Source: Streptomonospora nanhaiensis
GTDB lineage: Bacteria > Actinomycetota > Actinomycetes > Streptosporangiales > Streptosporangiaceae
Assembly (NCBI RefSeq): GCF_026642255.1
Contig: NZ_CP113264.1
Location: 6,324,001 to 6,388,000, forward strand
DNA: 64,000 nt
Direction of reading: 5' to 3'
This document shows positions 31,330 through 39,593 of the stretch, piece by piece (position 1 is the first letter of the stretch; each line of letters begins with the position of its first letter). The position numbers were made by a program, and so were the translations under genes. The notes beneath the pieces were generated by a model. The model saw only the letters and a program-made list of their open reading frames with translations. It searched no databases and had not been told where the DNA came from.

Positions 31330-31611
31330 ATGGAGACCATTCCGGTCACCGAGGCCAAGGCCAGGATCGCCGAGCTCGCTGATCGCGCACAGCACGAACA
31401 CGCCGACTACACGTTCACGAAGAACGGCCGCCCTGCGGTCGTCATGATGTCCGTGGCCCGGTACGACTCCCTGATGGAGGCGCTGAGCATCCTCTCCGAC
31501 CCCGAGACCAGGAGGGACCCCGCCGAGTCGGTCGAGTCCGAGGAGTCCACCACCGAGGAGGACATGGCCGATCTGATGAAGGCGCGTCTGGGCAGGGAAC
31601 CCCGGGCATGA
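31321..31611 (+). CDS. Phd/YefM-family antitoxin
   Basis: A 96-residue antitoxin. The N-terminal half has the Phd/YefM fold: ETIPVTEAKARIAELADRAQ, YTFTKNGRPAVVMMSVARYD, which binds operator DNA as a dimer. The C-terminal acidic half (PAESVESEESTTEEDMADLM) is expected to be disordered and to wrap the toxin. ATG 31321 is inside the operator's right arm and lacks a ribosome binding site; ATG 31330 is an alternative. Its stop overlaps the toxin start as ATGA, giving translational coupling. Confidence 0.9.
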   Translation: MTSMETIPVTEAKARIAELADRAQHEHADYTFTKNGRPAVVMMSVARYDSLMEALSILSDPETRRDPAESVESEESTTEEDMADLMKARLGREPRA

Positions 31612-31868
31612 GGGGCGTCTACCTGGGTCCTGCCAGGCGTGCCCTCGCCGAGGAACTTCCCGAGGCCGTGGCCTCCGCGGCGTACGAGTTCGTCAACGGG
31701 CCCTTGAGGACGAACCCCTGGCGGGCCGGAAAACCCCTCGACGAGCCCTTCGCCGGCCTGCACTCGGCACGGAGGGGCACCTACCGGATCGTCTACCGGA
31801 TCCGACCGGACAAGGACGCGATCGAGATCCACTCCATCCGCCATCGCAGGGGCGCCTACAGGTTCTAG
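31608..31868 (+). CDS. RelE/ParE-family toxin
   Basis: An 86-residue basic protein of the RelE/ParE superfamily: VYLGPARRALAEELPEAVAS, a strand-rich core LHSARRGTYRIVYRIRPDKD, and the end IEIHSIRHRRGAYRF. RelE-type members cut mRNA in the ribosome; the Arg-Tyr-rich strand pattern and the C-terminal His-Arg stretch suit RelE more than ParE (gyrase poison), but sequence alone does not settle it. It starts by ATGA overlap at 31608 with the antitoxin. Confidence 0.88.
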   Translation: MRGVYLGPARRALAEELPEAVASAAYEFVNGPLRTNPWRAGKPLDEPFAGLHSARRGTYRIVYRIRPDKDAIEIHSIRHRRGAYRF

Positions 31869-31873
31869 GAGGA

Positions 31874-34072
31874 TCAGCGGACCAGGAGGCGGTCCACCCG
31901 ACGGGGCAGGAGCAGCCCCGCCAGCCCGAGAAGCGCGTAGCCGATCTGGCCCGGGGCGAGCATGCCCAGGATCGCGCCCGTGTTCGCCGTCGGCGCCCGC
32001 AGGAACTCGCGCATGCGCGGGTGAGCGTGCGGGACCCCGTTGCCGGAGACCAGCAGGGAGAGCGCCGCGACCAGCACGAGCGCGGCCCACGCGGTCTCCG
32101 CCCCCGTCAGACCGCCCAGCCACAGCTGGAGCCGGTCCAGTGCCACGAACGCGTAGGCCGGCGCGTCCCGGTCCGCGGCTCCGCCCGGCCCGGACGCCCC
32201 GGGGGCCGCGGCGGCGTACACCGCCGCGGCGGCGAACGAGGCGGTCGCCGCCGTGACACCGCCGGTGGCGGCCAGGCCCAGCCGCCGGGCCAGTGAGCGC
32301 GCCTGCCGGGTGAGCTCCTCCTGCGAGGGGTGGCTCCGCCAGGGGCGGCCGGCGGACCGGGCCTCCGCCATGGCGTTCGCCCGGCGCCGGCGGAGGAACC
32401 GCCACGTGTCGCAGAGGGCCCCGGGGCCGCGCCGCGCGGCGATGGCGGACACCGCGAACTCGTGGACGATCGTGGACAGCGTCGTGGCGAGCGTGACCGG
32501 CAGGTCCACCCAGGACAGCGCCAGCCTCCGGAACAGCGGCGCGATGTCCGCGGGGACGCGCACCCTCATCGCCACGGACCTGCCGCGGGCCCTGCGGCGC
32601 AGCCCGGCCAGCGGGGGGCGGCCGGGAAGCGGCGGCGTCGACTCGGCCGCGGTGCCGATCGTCCGGTAGTCCATCGCCACGGCGCACAGGAGGAGGACGA
32701 CCAGCAGCCACGGGGTGAGGACCCCGCCGCCGAGCAGGCCGTGCACGAAACCGGACACCGGGTGGAGGGCCGCGTTGGCCAGCACGGCGTTCAGGTTGAG
32801 GTGCTCCAGGAACGCCGCGGTGAACGCGACCGGCGGCAGCAGCCACAGCCACGCGCCGTAGCGGCGGCCGACGACGGCGAGCCCGAGGGCCGCCCCGACC
32901 AGGCCGGTGGTGACGGCGTGGCCGGAGAAGACCGCGAGGACCGCGCCGGAGGCGTCGGTGACGGTGCTCCCGCCCGGCAGGAGGAACCCCCCGCCGCCGG
33001 GCCGGTCGCCGCCCCCGGTGGAGACACCGGTGAGCAGGTGCTCGGCGAGCTGGAAGCCGGCGCCGGACGCCGCGGCCAGCAGCAGGAAGTCGACGGCGGC
33101 CAGGCGGCGCATCCGCCGCCGGGCCACCAGGCCGAGGAGGAGGAGCGGCGCGAGCTTGCCGGCCTCCTCCACGGCCACCGCGACATAGGTGTAGCCGACG
33201 ACCCCGTACGGGTCGACGCCCAGGAGCCCGACGACGGCCGCCTCGGCGAGGGCGAGCGGCCACAGCAGGAGCGCGCCGAGGGCGGCCACCCGCAGCAGGG
33301 TCGCGAAGGAGACGGTGCGCGACCGCGCGGGCCAGGCCAGCTGGAACAGCAGCACGAAGGCCGCGGCCAGTGCGGGGAGGGCCGTGTCGAGGCTGGGGAC
33401 GAACAGGGGCGCGACCAGCAGCGCGACGACCGCCAGCCAACCCCAGGCCCCGCGCAGGGCGCGCAGCGCGCCGACGGCGCGCGGCGAGCGTTCCCGGAGG
33501 CGGTCGCCCCGGCGGGCGAGGCGTTCGGGCAGGTCGGGTCCGGGACCGCGCGGGCTCCTGGCGTGCCTGGCGCCGGTGTCGGCGCAGTTGTAGAGCAGGG
33601 CGGCGCGGGTGAGGACGGGCCCGCCCTCGACGCGGGCCCTGTTGCCGAAGTGGACGCGCGCCTGGGGGATGTCGGCGCCGACGAGTTCGCGGACGAAGTC
33701 GGCGGGCCCGGCCGCGACCGTGAGCTCGTCGGCGGTGACCAGGACGGCGGCGGAGAAGTCCTCGACGCAGACGAGGAAGTCGGTGGGGGTGGGCCCCCAG
33801 CCCCGGATGAGGTCGATGAGGGTGTCGGTGTCGAGGGGGACCTCGGTGACGGGGTCGTACGAGAACTCGGGCCGGGTCCGGCACACCAGGAGCCGGTCGA
33901 CGCCCATGGCGCGCCCCGCCGAGACGATCGCGCGGATGAGGTTGCGGTCCCGGGGCACGAGGAAGGGCGTGGTGACCTTGCCGTCGACCCTGATCCACTG
34001 GGGGTCGAGCTCGGTCGCTCCGGCACAGACACGAAGGACGAGGTCCCGCGCGAGCATGGCCTGTTCTTCCAT
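31874..34072 (-). CDS. PrsW-family membrane protease with extra N-terminal domain
   Basis: A 732-residue protein. Residues 1-175 form a soluble alpha/beta domain I do not recognise. From about 210 there are many hydrophobic helices. PrsW hallmarks are present: AVAVEEAGKLAPLLLLG (about 300), FQLAEHLLTG (about 335), and FLEHLNLN (about 425). PrsW-type proteases cut membrane proteins such as anti-sigma factors within the membrane. The C-terminal 230 residues add a basic segment and three more hydrophobic helices. ATG 34072 follows ACGAGG. The length is well above ordinary PrsW proteins (200-400 residues), so it is a fusion. Confidence 0.8.
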   Translation of the reverse strand: MEEQAMLARDLVLRVCAGATELDPQWIRVDGKVTTPFLVPRDRNLIRAIVSAGRAMGVDRLLVCRTRPEFSYDPVTEVPLDTDTLIDLIRGWGPTPTDFLVCVEDFSAAVLVTADELTVAAGPADFVRELVGADIPQARVHFGNRARVEGGPVLTRAALLYNCADTGARHARSPRGPGPDLPERLARRGDRLRERSPRAVGALRALRGAWGWLAVVALLVAPLFVPSLDTALPALAAAFVLLFQLAWPARSRTVSFATLLRVAALGALLLWPLALAEAAVVGLLGVDPYGVVGYTYVAVAVEEAGKLAPLLLLGLVARRRMRRLAAVDFLLLAAASGAGFQLAEHLLTGVSTGGGDRPGGGGFLLPGGSTVTDASGAVLAVFSGHAVTTGLVGAALGLAVVGRRYGAWLWLLPPVAFTAAFLEHLNLNAVLANAALHPVSGFVHGLLGGGVLTPWLLVVLLLCAVAMDYRTIGTAAESTPPLPGRPPLAGLRRRARGRSVAMRVRVPADIAPLFRRLALSWVDLPVTLATTLSTIVHEFAVSAIAARRGPGALCDTWRFLRRRRANAMAEARSAGRPWRSHPSQEELTRQARSLARRLGLAATGGVTAATASFAAAAVYAAAAPGASGPGGAADRDAPAYAFVALDRLQLWLGGLTGAETAWAALVLVAALSLLVSGNGVPHAHPRMREFLRAPTANTGAILGMLAPGQIGYALLGLAGLLLPRRVDRLLVR

Positions 34073-34309
34073 CGACGTCCTCGTGCCGTGCGGGGGGCGG
34101 ATACGGGGGCCGGTCCCGCCCCTTGGCGGACGGAACGGCCCGACCGAGCATAACGGCGCGGGGCGGCGGCGGAAGAGGCGCTCTGCGGCATTGTGGCCGT
34201 GATGTCATGCGGCGGGCCCGCGCCGCGCCTCCCCCGGCGCCCGGGGCCGCCGCCCGACCGGGAGGGCGCGGTGGCGCCGCCGGGCCCGGGGGCCTCCGGG
34301 CGCCTGCCG

Positions 34310-35611
34310 TCACCGTCCGCCGCCGGAGGGGAGGCCCTCCCTCGGCCGTGCGCCCGGTGCGCCGCGGACGTCGCGGGACGCACGGGGCCCGGCGCCGAAG
34401 GCGTCGGCGCACAGCTGCCCGACGTGGCGGAGGAGGGGCAGGTCGAGGGCCCAGCCGGCGAACGCCCACCCCAGGTGGAGGTGGTCCAGGGCACGCGCCA
34501 GCGCCGCCACCCCGCTCCGGCGGAGCCCGTCGGGCGTCTCGCAGGTGAGGCGGTACAGGACCTCGGGGTGTTCCGCCGCCGGGCGCAGTTCCAGGGCCAC
34601 GGGCGCCCGGGCCGCGATCCAGCCGCCGAGGCCGGTGCACATGGAGCAGTCGGCCGCCACGTAGAGGGTCCCCGGGGTCCGGCCGGGCCACGGCCGCCAC
34701 CGGGGCAGCCAGGGTCGCACGCCCTCGCGGTAGTCCTCCCAGTCGCTCCCGAAGGCCCGGCGCAGCTGCCCGCCCTCGTGCCAGGACGCGAATCCCGCTC
34801 CGTAGGCGAACGCGACCAGGGCGCCGACCAGCAGCCGGAGGTCCCCCGTCACCGGCACGAGCACCAGGTAGACGGCGGCAATGGTGGCCTGCATGGGGTT
34901 GCGCACGTAGGCGTAGGGGCCGCTGGCGACCAGGCGCGACGGCGGGTCGTAGGGCAGCGGGGTGCCGCGGCCCACCTGCGCGAACTCGCGGGCCGCGGCC
35001 AGGCCCGGCAGGCACGCCGCCGCGAGGACCTGGGCGCCGAGCAGCGCCTCCCCCGGGCCGGGGACGGCGTCCAGCGCGTACAGCGGCAGGCCCACCATGA
35101 GCCCGAAGGCCAGGACGGCCTGCGCCCACGTCCGGGCCCGGACCAGCTGCCCGCGCCGGGTCCAGTGGGCCAGCATCAGCGCGGGGATCAGGCACAGCGC
35201 CGACCCCGCGAACTCGCCGAGGAGCCAGAGGGGCCCGAGGACCACCACGGGTTCGGCGAGCGGCATGACGATCACGTCGACCCACACGAGCAGGCCGGTG
35301 AGCAGGGGGACCGGGAGGAAGCGGAGCATCAGCGCGGGCAGGGCGCCCCACAGGACCGCCCAGGCGATCAGCAGGTCGACGGGCATCCCGCGCCACACGG
35401 CGCCCTCGGCGTGGAAGGTCCACCAGCCCGCGTGCACCGCGTACAGGTTGAGCGGGACGAGGGTGAGCAGGGCCCACGCCCCCGCGACGATCATCGACGC
35501 GACCTCGCGCGGCCGGGGCGCGCGCCACGCGCACAAAGCGGCCAGGAGCAGCAGCGGGACGAACAGTCCGACGCCCCGGACCAGGGCCGCGGGAACCTCC
35601 GCGGCCGTCAC
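34310..35611 (-). CDS. Fusion of isoprenylcysteine-methyltransferase-like membrane enzyme and DCC (DUF393) thiol-disulfide domain
   Basis: A 433-residue protein. Residues 1-310 hold about eight hydrophobic helices; the signature PPSRLVASGPYAYVRNPMQA (about 225-245) and WEDYREGVRPWLPRW match the ICMT/PEMT-like methyltransferase family that uses S-adenosylmethionine at the membrane. Residues about 315-420 look like a DCC domain: LYVAADCSMCTGLGGWIAAR contains DC-x2-C followed by Trp. Start GTG 35611 overlaps the previous gene's stop (GTGA), so the two are coupled. Fusion of these two activities is unusual to me. Substrate unknown. Confidence 0.75.
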   Translation of the reverse strand: MTAAEVPAALVRGVGLFVPLLLLAALCAWRAPRPREVASMIVAGAWALLTLVPLNLYAVHAGWWTFHAEGAVWRGMPVDLLIAWAVLWGALPALMLRFLPVPLLTGLLVWVDVIVMPLAEPVVVLGPLWLLGEFAGSALCLIPALMLAHWTRRGQLVRARTWAQAVLAFGLMVGLPLYALDAVPGPGEALLGAQVLAAACLPGLAAAREFAQVGRGTPLPYDPPSRLVASGPYAYVRNPMQATIAAVYLVLVPVTGDLRLLVGALVAFAYGAGFASWHEGGQLRRAFGSDWEDYREGVRPWLPRWRPWPGRTPGTLYVAADCSMCTGLGGWIAARAPVALELRPAAEHPEVLYRLTCETPDGLRRSGVAALARALDHLHLGWAFAGWALDLPLLRHVGQLCADAFGAGPRASRDVRGAPGARPREGLPSGGGR

Positions 35612-36573
35612 TCCCCGGCCCCCGCGACCGCGTCCCGGAAGGTCGTCGCGAGGTACTCGGCGGCCAGGTCGGTCGTGTACGACTGGATCGGCCCGAAGTA
35701 CCAGGAGGGCTCGTAGGTGCGCTCGTACTCGACGGTCCAGGTGAGGCGGGTGCCGCCGCCCTCCCTCTCCCAGACGGCCTCCGCCCGGCGCATGTCCATC
35801 CAGTTCGCGAACGCCGTGTCCCGGACCACGTCGAAGACCACGCGGCCGCCGTCGCCGTCCCACTCGCTCTCCGCGACCTCCAGCTCCATGTCGCGGGGGG
35901 TGGGCTCGGAGCCGATCCGGAGGGTGCGCCTCGGGGTGAAGTCGACGACGCGGGCGTCCCCGGGCTCCAGGCCCTCCCCGGCCGCCCGGACGGGGTGGGG
36001 GAAGGGCACGGCGCGCAGGAAGAGGGCGTCGGGGACCGCGTAGCCGGGCGGGGCGGCCAGCGCGGCGGCGACCCGCTCCGGTTCCGCGTCGATCAGCACC
36101 GACCCCTCGCCCTGGTCCGCCCGGGGGAGGAGGCTCGTCCCGGCGACGCCCTCCAGGGCGAGGACGAAGAGGACCGGTACGCCCAGCAGGGCGTGGCGTC
36201 CGCCCCTGCCGCCGGCCCGGAAGGCCTCCGCCGTCCAGGCCACGAGTGCGGCGATGCCGTAGAGCAGGGGCGCGGCGATGACCAGGCACACCGTGCCCTC
36301 GCCGAGCAGGGCCGCCGCCAGCGCGAGGCCGACGGTGGTGACGGCCATCGCGATGCCCGTGGCGCTCCGCGCCCGCACGGTGAACACGACGATCAGGGCG
36401 ATCACCGCGGGGAGGCCCACGTAGAACAGCGCCGTCTGGTCGAGGCCTCCCCAGTGGTTGGCCCGCAGGGCCAGCAGGCCGGCGAAGGCCGCGAGCAGGA
36501 GCGCGGCGAGCGTCCAGCGGGCGCGGGTGGGGACGTGGGCCGGAAAGGGTTCGGGCTCGTCGCTTCGGGACAT
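35608..36573 (-). CDS. Membrane protein with C-terminal SRPBCC domain
   Basis: A 321-residue protein. Four hydrophobic helices occupy about 20-160 (WTLAALLLAAFAGLLAL, VGLPAVIALIVVFTV, MAVTTVGLALAAALLG, ALLGVPVLFVLALEGVAG). The remaining 160 residues resemble a START/SRPBCC lipid- or hydrophobe-binding domain: GSVLIDAEPERVAAALAAPP at its start, GTRLTWTVEYERTYEPSWYF near its end, and the terminal helix TTDLAAEYLATTFRDAVAG. ATG 36573 follows GAAGG. It is the first gene of an operon with the methyltransferase-DCC fusion and is divergent from the TetR gene. Confidence 0.7.
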   Translation of the reverse strand: MSRSDEPEPFPAHVPTRARWTLAALLLAAFAGLLALRANHWGGLDQTALFYVGLPAVIALIVVFTVRARSATGIAMAVTTVGLALAAALLGEGTVCLVIAAPLLYGIAALVAWTAEAFRAGGRGGRHALLGVPVLFVLALEGVAGTSLLPRADQGEGSVLIDAEPERVAAALAAPPGYAVPDALFLRAVPFPHPVRAAGEGLEPGDARVVDFTPRRTLRIGSEPTPRDMELEVAESEWDGDGGRVVFDVVRDTAFANWMDMRRAEAVWEREGGGTRLTWTVEYERTYEPSWYFGPIQSYTTDLAAEYLATTFRDAVAGAGE

Positions 36574-36593
36574 GGGGGCACCCTTCATCAAGC

Positions 36594-36628
36594 GGTTAAA
36601 GCACTTGGTTTAATCACTTGATTAAACC
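36594..36628. promoter_or_regulatory. TetR operator: 22-bp palindrome with 13-bp tandem extension
   Basis: GGTTTAATCA (36607-36616) and TGATTAAACC (36619-36628) form a perfect 10-bp inverted repeat with a 2-base centre. Upstream, GGTTAAAGCACTT (36594-36606) is a close copy of GGTTTAATCACTT (36607-36619). The AT-rich site lies between divergent genes, the usual place for a TetR self-operator. Confidence 0.75.
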
Positions 36629-36676
36629 GTATGATGAACACACCCCGACCGGCAAGGGGGCTACGCGAGGAGGACC

Positions 36677-37345
36677 ATGGCCAGGAGCGGCGGCGGACGG
36701 CGGACCAGCGAGGAGACCAAGGAGAGGCTGCTCGACGCGGCCTGCGCGGTGCTGCGGGAGGAGGGGTACTCCGGGGCGTCCGCCCGCGCCATCGCCACGC
36801 GCGCCGAGGCCAACTCGGCGCTGGTCTTCTACCACTTCGGCGGGGTCGACCAGCTGCTGCTCGCGGCGCTGGACCGGTCGAGCGCCGAGCGCATGGCCAT
36901 GTACCGGGAGATCGCCGGGCGCGCGAAGAGCCTGGAGGAGCTCGTGGAGGCTGCCCTGCTCATCTACCGCACCGACCTCGAACGCGGCTACATCACCGAG
37001 TTCTCCGAACTCGTGGCCGCCGCCGTCACCAAGCCCGAGCTCCGCACGGAGATCCGCGACCGCGCGGAGCCGTGGATCGCGTTCATCGAGCACGAGTGGA
37101 ACCGCGTCCTGGGCGGATCGGCCCTCGGAAGGCTGCTGCCCGCGCGCGAGGTCGCCTACGGGGCGATCACGTTCTACCTGGGGGTCAACCTGTTCTCCGT
37201 CCTGGACGAGGACCGCACCCGCACCGAGGCGGTCTTCGAGCTCGCCGGCGAACTGGCGCCGCGGGCCAGGCTCCTCACCCTGCGCCTGCCGCGCCGCGAC
37301 CGCGACGTAGGCTTGTCGCCGGCGGACCAGGAGGAGGACGCATGA
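36677..37345 (+). CDS. TetR-family transcriptional regulator
   Basis: A 222-residue repressor. The N-terminal HTH is clear: TSEETKERLLDAACAVLREE, GYSGASARAIATRAEANSA, LVFYHFGGVDQLLLAAL. The remaining helical domain binds an unknown ligand and forms dimers. ATG 36677 follows GAGGAGGACC. It is divergent from the SRPBCC/methyltransferase operon, with the palindrome at 36607-36628 between them, so it likely controls both directions. Its stop overlaps the Nudix start as ATGA. Confidence 0.9.
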   Translation: MARSGGGRRTSEETKERLLDAACAVLREEGYSGASARAIATRAEANSALVFYHFGGVDQLLLAALDRSSAERMAMYREIAGRAKSLEELVEAALLIYRTDLERGYITEFSELVAAAVTKPELRTEIRDRAEPWIAFIEHEWNRVLGGSALGRLLPAREVAYGAITFYLGVNLFSVLDEDRTRTEAVFELAGELAPRARLLTLRLPRRDRDVGLSPADQEEDA

Positions 37346-37902
37346 GCGGTGGCGGCGGCGCGGGCGCCGACGGACGGGGCACGGGCACCGGCGGGTCGGG
37401 GCCGACGGCCGGGCAGGGCGTGGCGGTGGCCCCGGGGATCGAGTTCCCCGACACCGCCGACGGGAGGACCCACGTGGCGGGCGCGGTCATCGCCGACGGC
37501 CGGGGACGCGTCTTCGCGCAGCGCCGGTCCGCGACCCGCAAGGTGTTCCCGCACTGCTGGGACATCGTCGGCGGACACGTCGAGCAGGGCGAGACCATGC
37601 TCGAGGGCCTGGCCCGCGAGGTCGAGGAGGAGACCGGCTGGCGGCTCGTCGGCGTGCTCGCGGAGCTGTACCGGCTCGACTGGGACCCCGGCGACGGCGT
37701 CACCCGGCACGAGGTCGACTACCTGGTGCGGGTCGAGGGCGACCTGTCGGCGCCGCGACTGGAGCCCGACAAGCACACCGAGCACCTGTGGGTGGACGAC
37801 TCCCTCGTGCACCGGCTGCGCGACGAACGCGACCCCGGCGACTACTTCATCACCGACATCGTGCAGCGCGGCCTCGACTCCGCCCGCTCGGCGGACGGCT
37901 GA
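37342..37902 (+). CDS. Nudix hydrolase
   Basis: A 186-residue protein with a Gly-rich N-terminal 28 residues. The Nudix box is complete: GHVEQGETMLEGLAREVEEE followed by TGW, fitting G-x5-E-x7-RE-x-x-EE-x-G. Preceding sequence HVAGAVIADGRGRVFAQRRS resembles IPP isomerase/Nudix enzymes that clean nucleotide diphosphates. Translation is coupled to the TetR gene by ATGA overlap. Substrate unknown. A 9-bp inverted repeat (37903-37911 with 37925-37933) just past the stop separates it from the convergent nnr gene. Confidence 0.85.
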   Translation: MSGGGGAGADGRGTGTGGSGPTAGQGVAVAPGIEFPDTADGRTHVAGAVIADGRGRVFAQRRSATRKVFPHCWDIVGGHVEQGETMLEGLAREVEEETGWRLVGVLAELYRLDWDPGDGVTRHEVDYLVRVEGDLSAPRLEPDKHTEHLWVDDSLVHRLRDERDPGDYFITDIVQRGLDSARSADG

Positions 37903-37938
37903 CCCGCCGGGGCGGCCGGGCCGACCCGGCGGGCCCCG

Positions 37939-39438
37939 TCACACGGCGCGGCCCCGGGCGACCTCGGCCACCGCGAGCGGTAGCGCGTCCAGCAGGTCGG
38001 ACGCGCTGATCGGCGCACCGCCGCGGGCCAGCGAGGCGGCGCGTCCGTGCAGGTAGGCGCCGCACGTCGCGGCCTCGCGCGCGGGCAGTCCGGACGCCAT
38101 GAGCGCGCCGACCGCCCCCGACAGCACGTCACCGGTCCCCGCGGTGGCCAGCAGCGGCGTCCCCGTCGGGTTGGCGACCGCGGGGGCGCCCGGGTGCGCG
38201 ATCACGGTGGTGGAGCCCTTGAGAAGGACCGTGCAACCGAACCGGTCGGCGGCGCGCGCCGCGTGCTCCAGGCGGCGGGCCTCCACGTCGACCCGGTCCA
38301 CGTCGAGCAGCCGTGAGAGCTCGCCCGCGTGCGGGGTCAGGAGCGTCTGCGGCGCCCGTTCGCGGAGCAGCGCGGAGAGCGGACCGCCCCCGCCCCCGGT
38401 GAGCAGGGTCAGCCCGTCCGCGTCGACCAGCACCGGGACCTCGCTGTCCAGGACCGCCCTGAGCTCGTCGGCGTTGGCCGGGTGGGTGCCGCGCCCGGGG
38501 CCGATGACCACGGCGGCCACCCGGCCCGGGGACAGGTCGGTGCTGCTCTGCGGGTCGCGGAGGTCGGCGACGGCCTCCGGCCAGCGGCCGATCACCTGGT
38601 CGGCCACGCCCCTCCCCCCGCCGAAGCGGACCATCCCGACGCCGGTGCGCAGCGCGCCGCCCACGCACAGGACCGCCGCGCCCCGGTAGGGGTCGGAGCC
38701 GGCGCGGACGCCGAGGACGCCCCGCCGGTACTTGTCCTGCTCCGCGCCGGGGGCCGGGAGGAGCGCGGCGATGTCCACAGCCTGTGGACGGACCAGCGCG
38801 GGACCGGGCAGCTCCGGCCCCAGCCCGATGTCCACCAGCCGGACGCGGCCCGCCCGCTCCGCCCCGGGGTCGACGAACAGGCCCGGCTTGTGGGTGCCGA
38901 ACGTGACGGTGGTGTCCGCCCGGACCGCGGGCCCGGCCACCTCCCCCGTGTCCGCGTCCACCCCGCTGGGCACGTCGACGGCGACCACCCGGGCGGGGGC
39001 GTTCGAGGCGAGCACCGCCAGGGCGGCGTGCGGCTCGCGCAGTCCGCCGCGCCCGCCGATGCCGACGAGCCCGTCGACGACCAGGTCGGCGTCGAACAGG
39101 GCGGCCTCCTCGGCCGCGCCGCCCGCGAACGGCAGGATCCGCCCGCCCGCGGCGCGCAGGGCGTCGGCGCCGCCCTCGTGGACGGTCCGCCCGGCCGCCA
39201 GCGCGCGCACCGACGCGCCCCGCGAGGCGAGGAGCGCGCCCGCGTACAGGGCGTCGCCCCCGTTGTCGCCGCCGCCGACCAGGAGCACCACCCCCGCCCC
39301 GTAGACCCGGGGCAGGAGCCCGGCGCACTCGGCCGCGAGCCCGGCCGCGGCCCGGCGCATCAGGGCCCCCTCGGGAACGCGCGCCATGAGCGCGCGCTCG
39401 GCTTCGCGGACGACGCTGACGGTGTGTGCTGAGTGCAC
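37939..39438 (-). CDS. nnr: Bifunctional NAD(P)HX epimerase / ADP-dependent dehydratase
   Basis: A 499-residue repair enzyme that restores damaged NAD(P)H hydrates. The epimerase half (about 1-215, YjeF_N) has GVVLLVGGGDNGGDALYAGA and VVAVDVPSGVDADTGEV. The dehydratase half (about 225-495, ribokinase-like) has VVIGPGRGTHPAN, VLVDADGLTLL, LLTPHAGELSRLL and the ATP/ADP-binding TAGTGDVLSGAVGALMASGL. Length matches actinobacterial fused forms. GTG 39438 follows GAGG. It is divergent from the intein-bearing amidase gene. Confidence 0.93.
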   Translation of the reverse strand: MHSAHTVSVVREAERALMARVPEGALMRRAAAGLAAECAGLLPRVYGAGVVLLVGGGDNGGDALYAGALLASRGASVRALAAGRTVHEGGADALRAAGGRILPFAGGAAEEAALFDADLVVDGLVGIGGRGGLREPHAALAVLASNAPARVVAVDVPSGVDADTGEVAGPAVRADTTVTFGTHKPGLFVDPGAERAGRVRLVDIGLGPELPGPALVRPQAVDIAALLPAPGAEQDKYRRGVLGVRAGSDPYRGAAVLCVGGALRTGVGMVRFGGGRGVADQVIGRWPEAVADLRDPQSSTDLSPGRVAAVVIGPGRGTHPANADELRAVLDSEVPVLVDADGLTLLTGGGGGPLSALLRERAPQTLLTPHAGELSRLLDVDRVDVEARRLEHAARAADRFGCTVLLKGSTTVIAHPGAPAVANPTGTPLLATAGTGDVLSGAVGALMASGLPAREAATCGAYLHGRAASLARGGAPISASDLLDALPLAVAEVARGRAV

Positions 39439-39593
39439 CGGCTACCTCCAGAGGGGTCGATCGGCCACCATCGTGTCGCAGGTGGGGCCCATGGGGCGGA
39501 CAGCGCCACACCTGGCGTTCCAGGTAAGCCGATTTCAACCCGATGTCATCGTTTCACTACCCTTCGGAGTGTCGGCTTGCAACAATGGGGTGC

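Noticed and set aside
31407-35534. A 1375-codon frame on the minus strand
   Set aside because: It spans four real genes on both strands in another frame and is compositionally Arg/Ala/Pro-rich, as expected of high-GC shadow frames.
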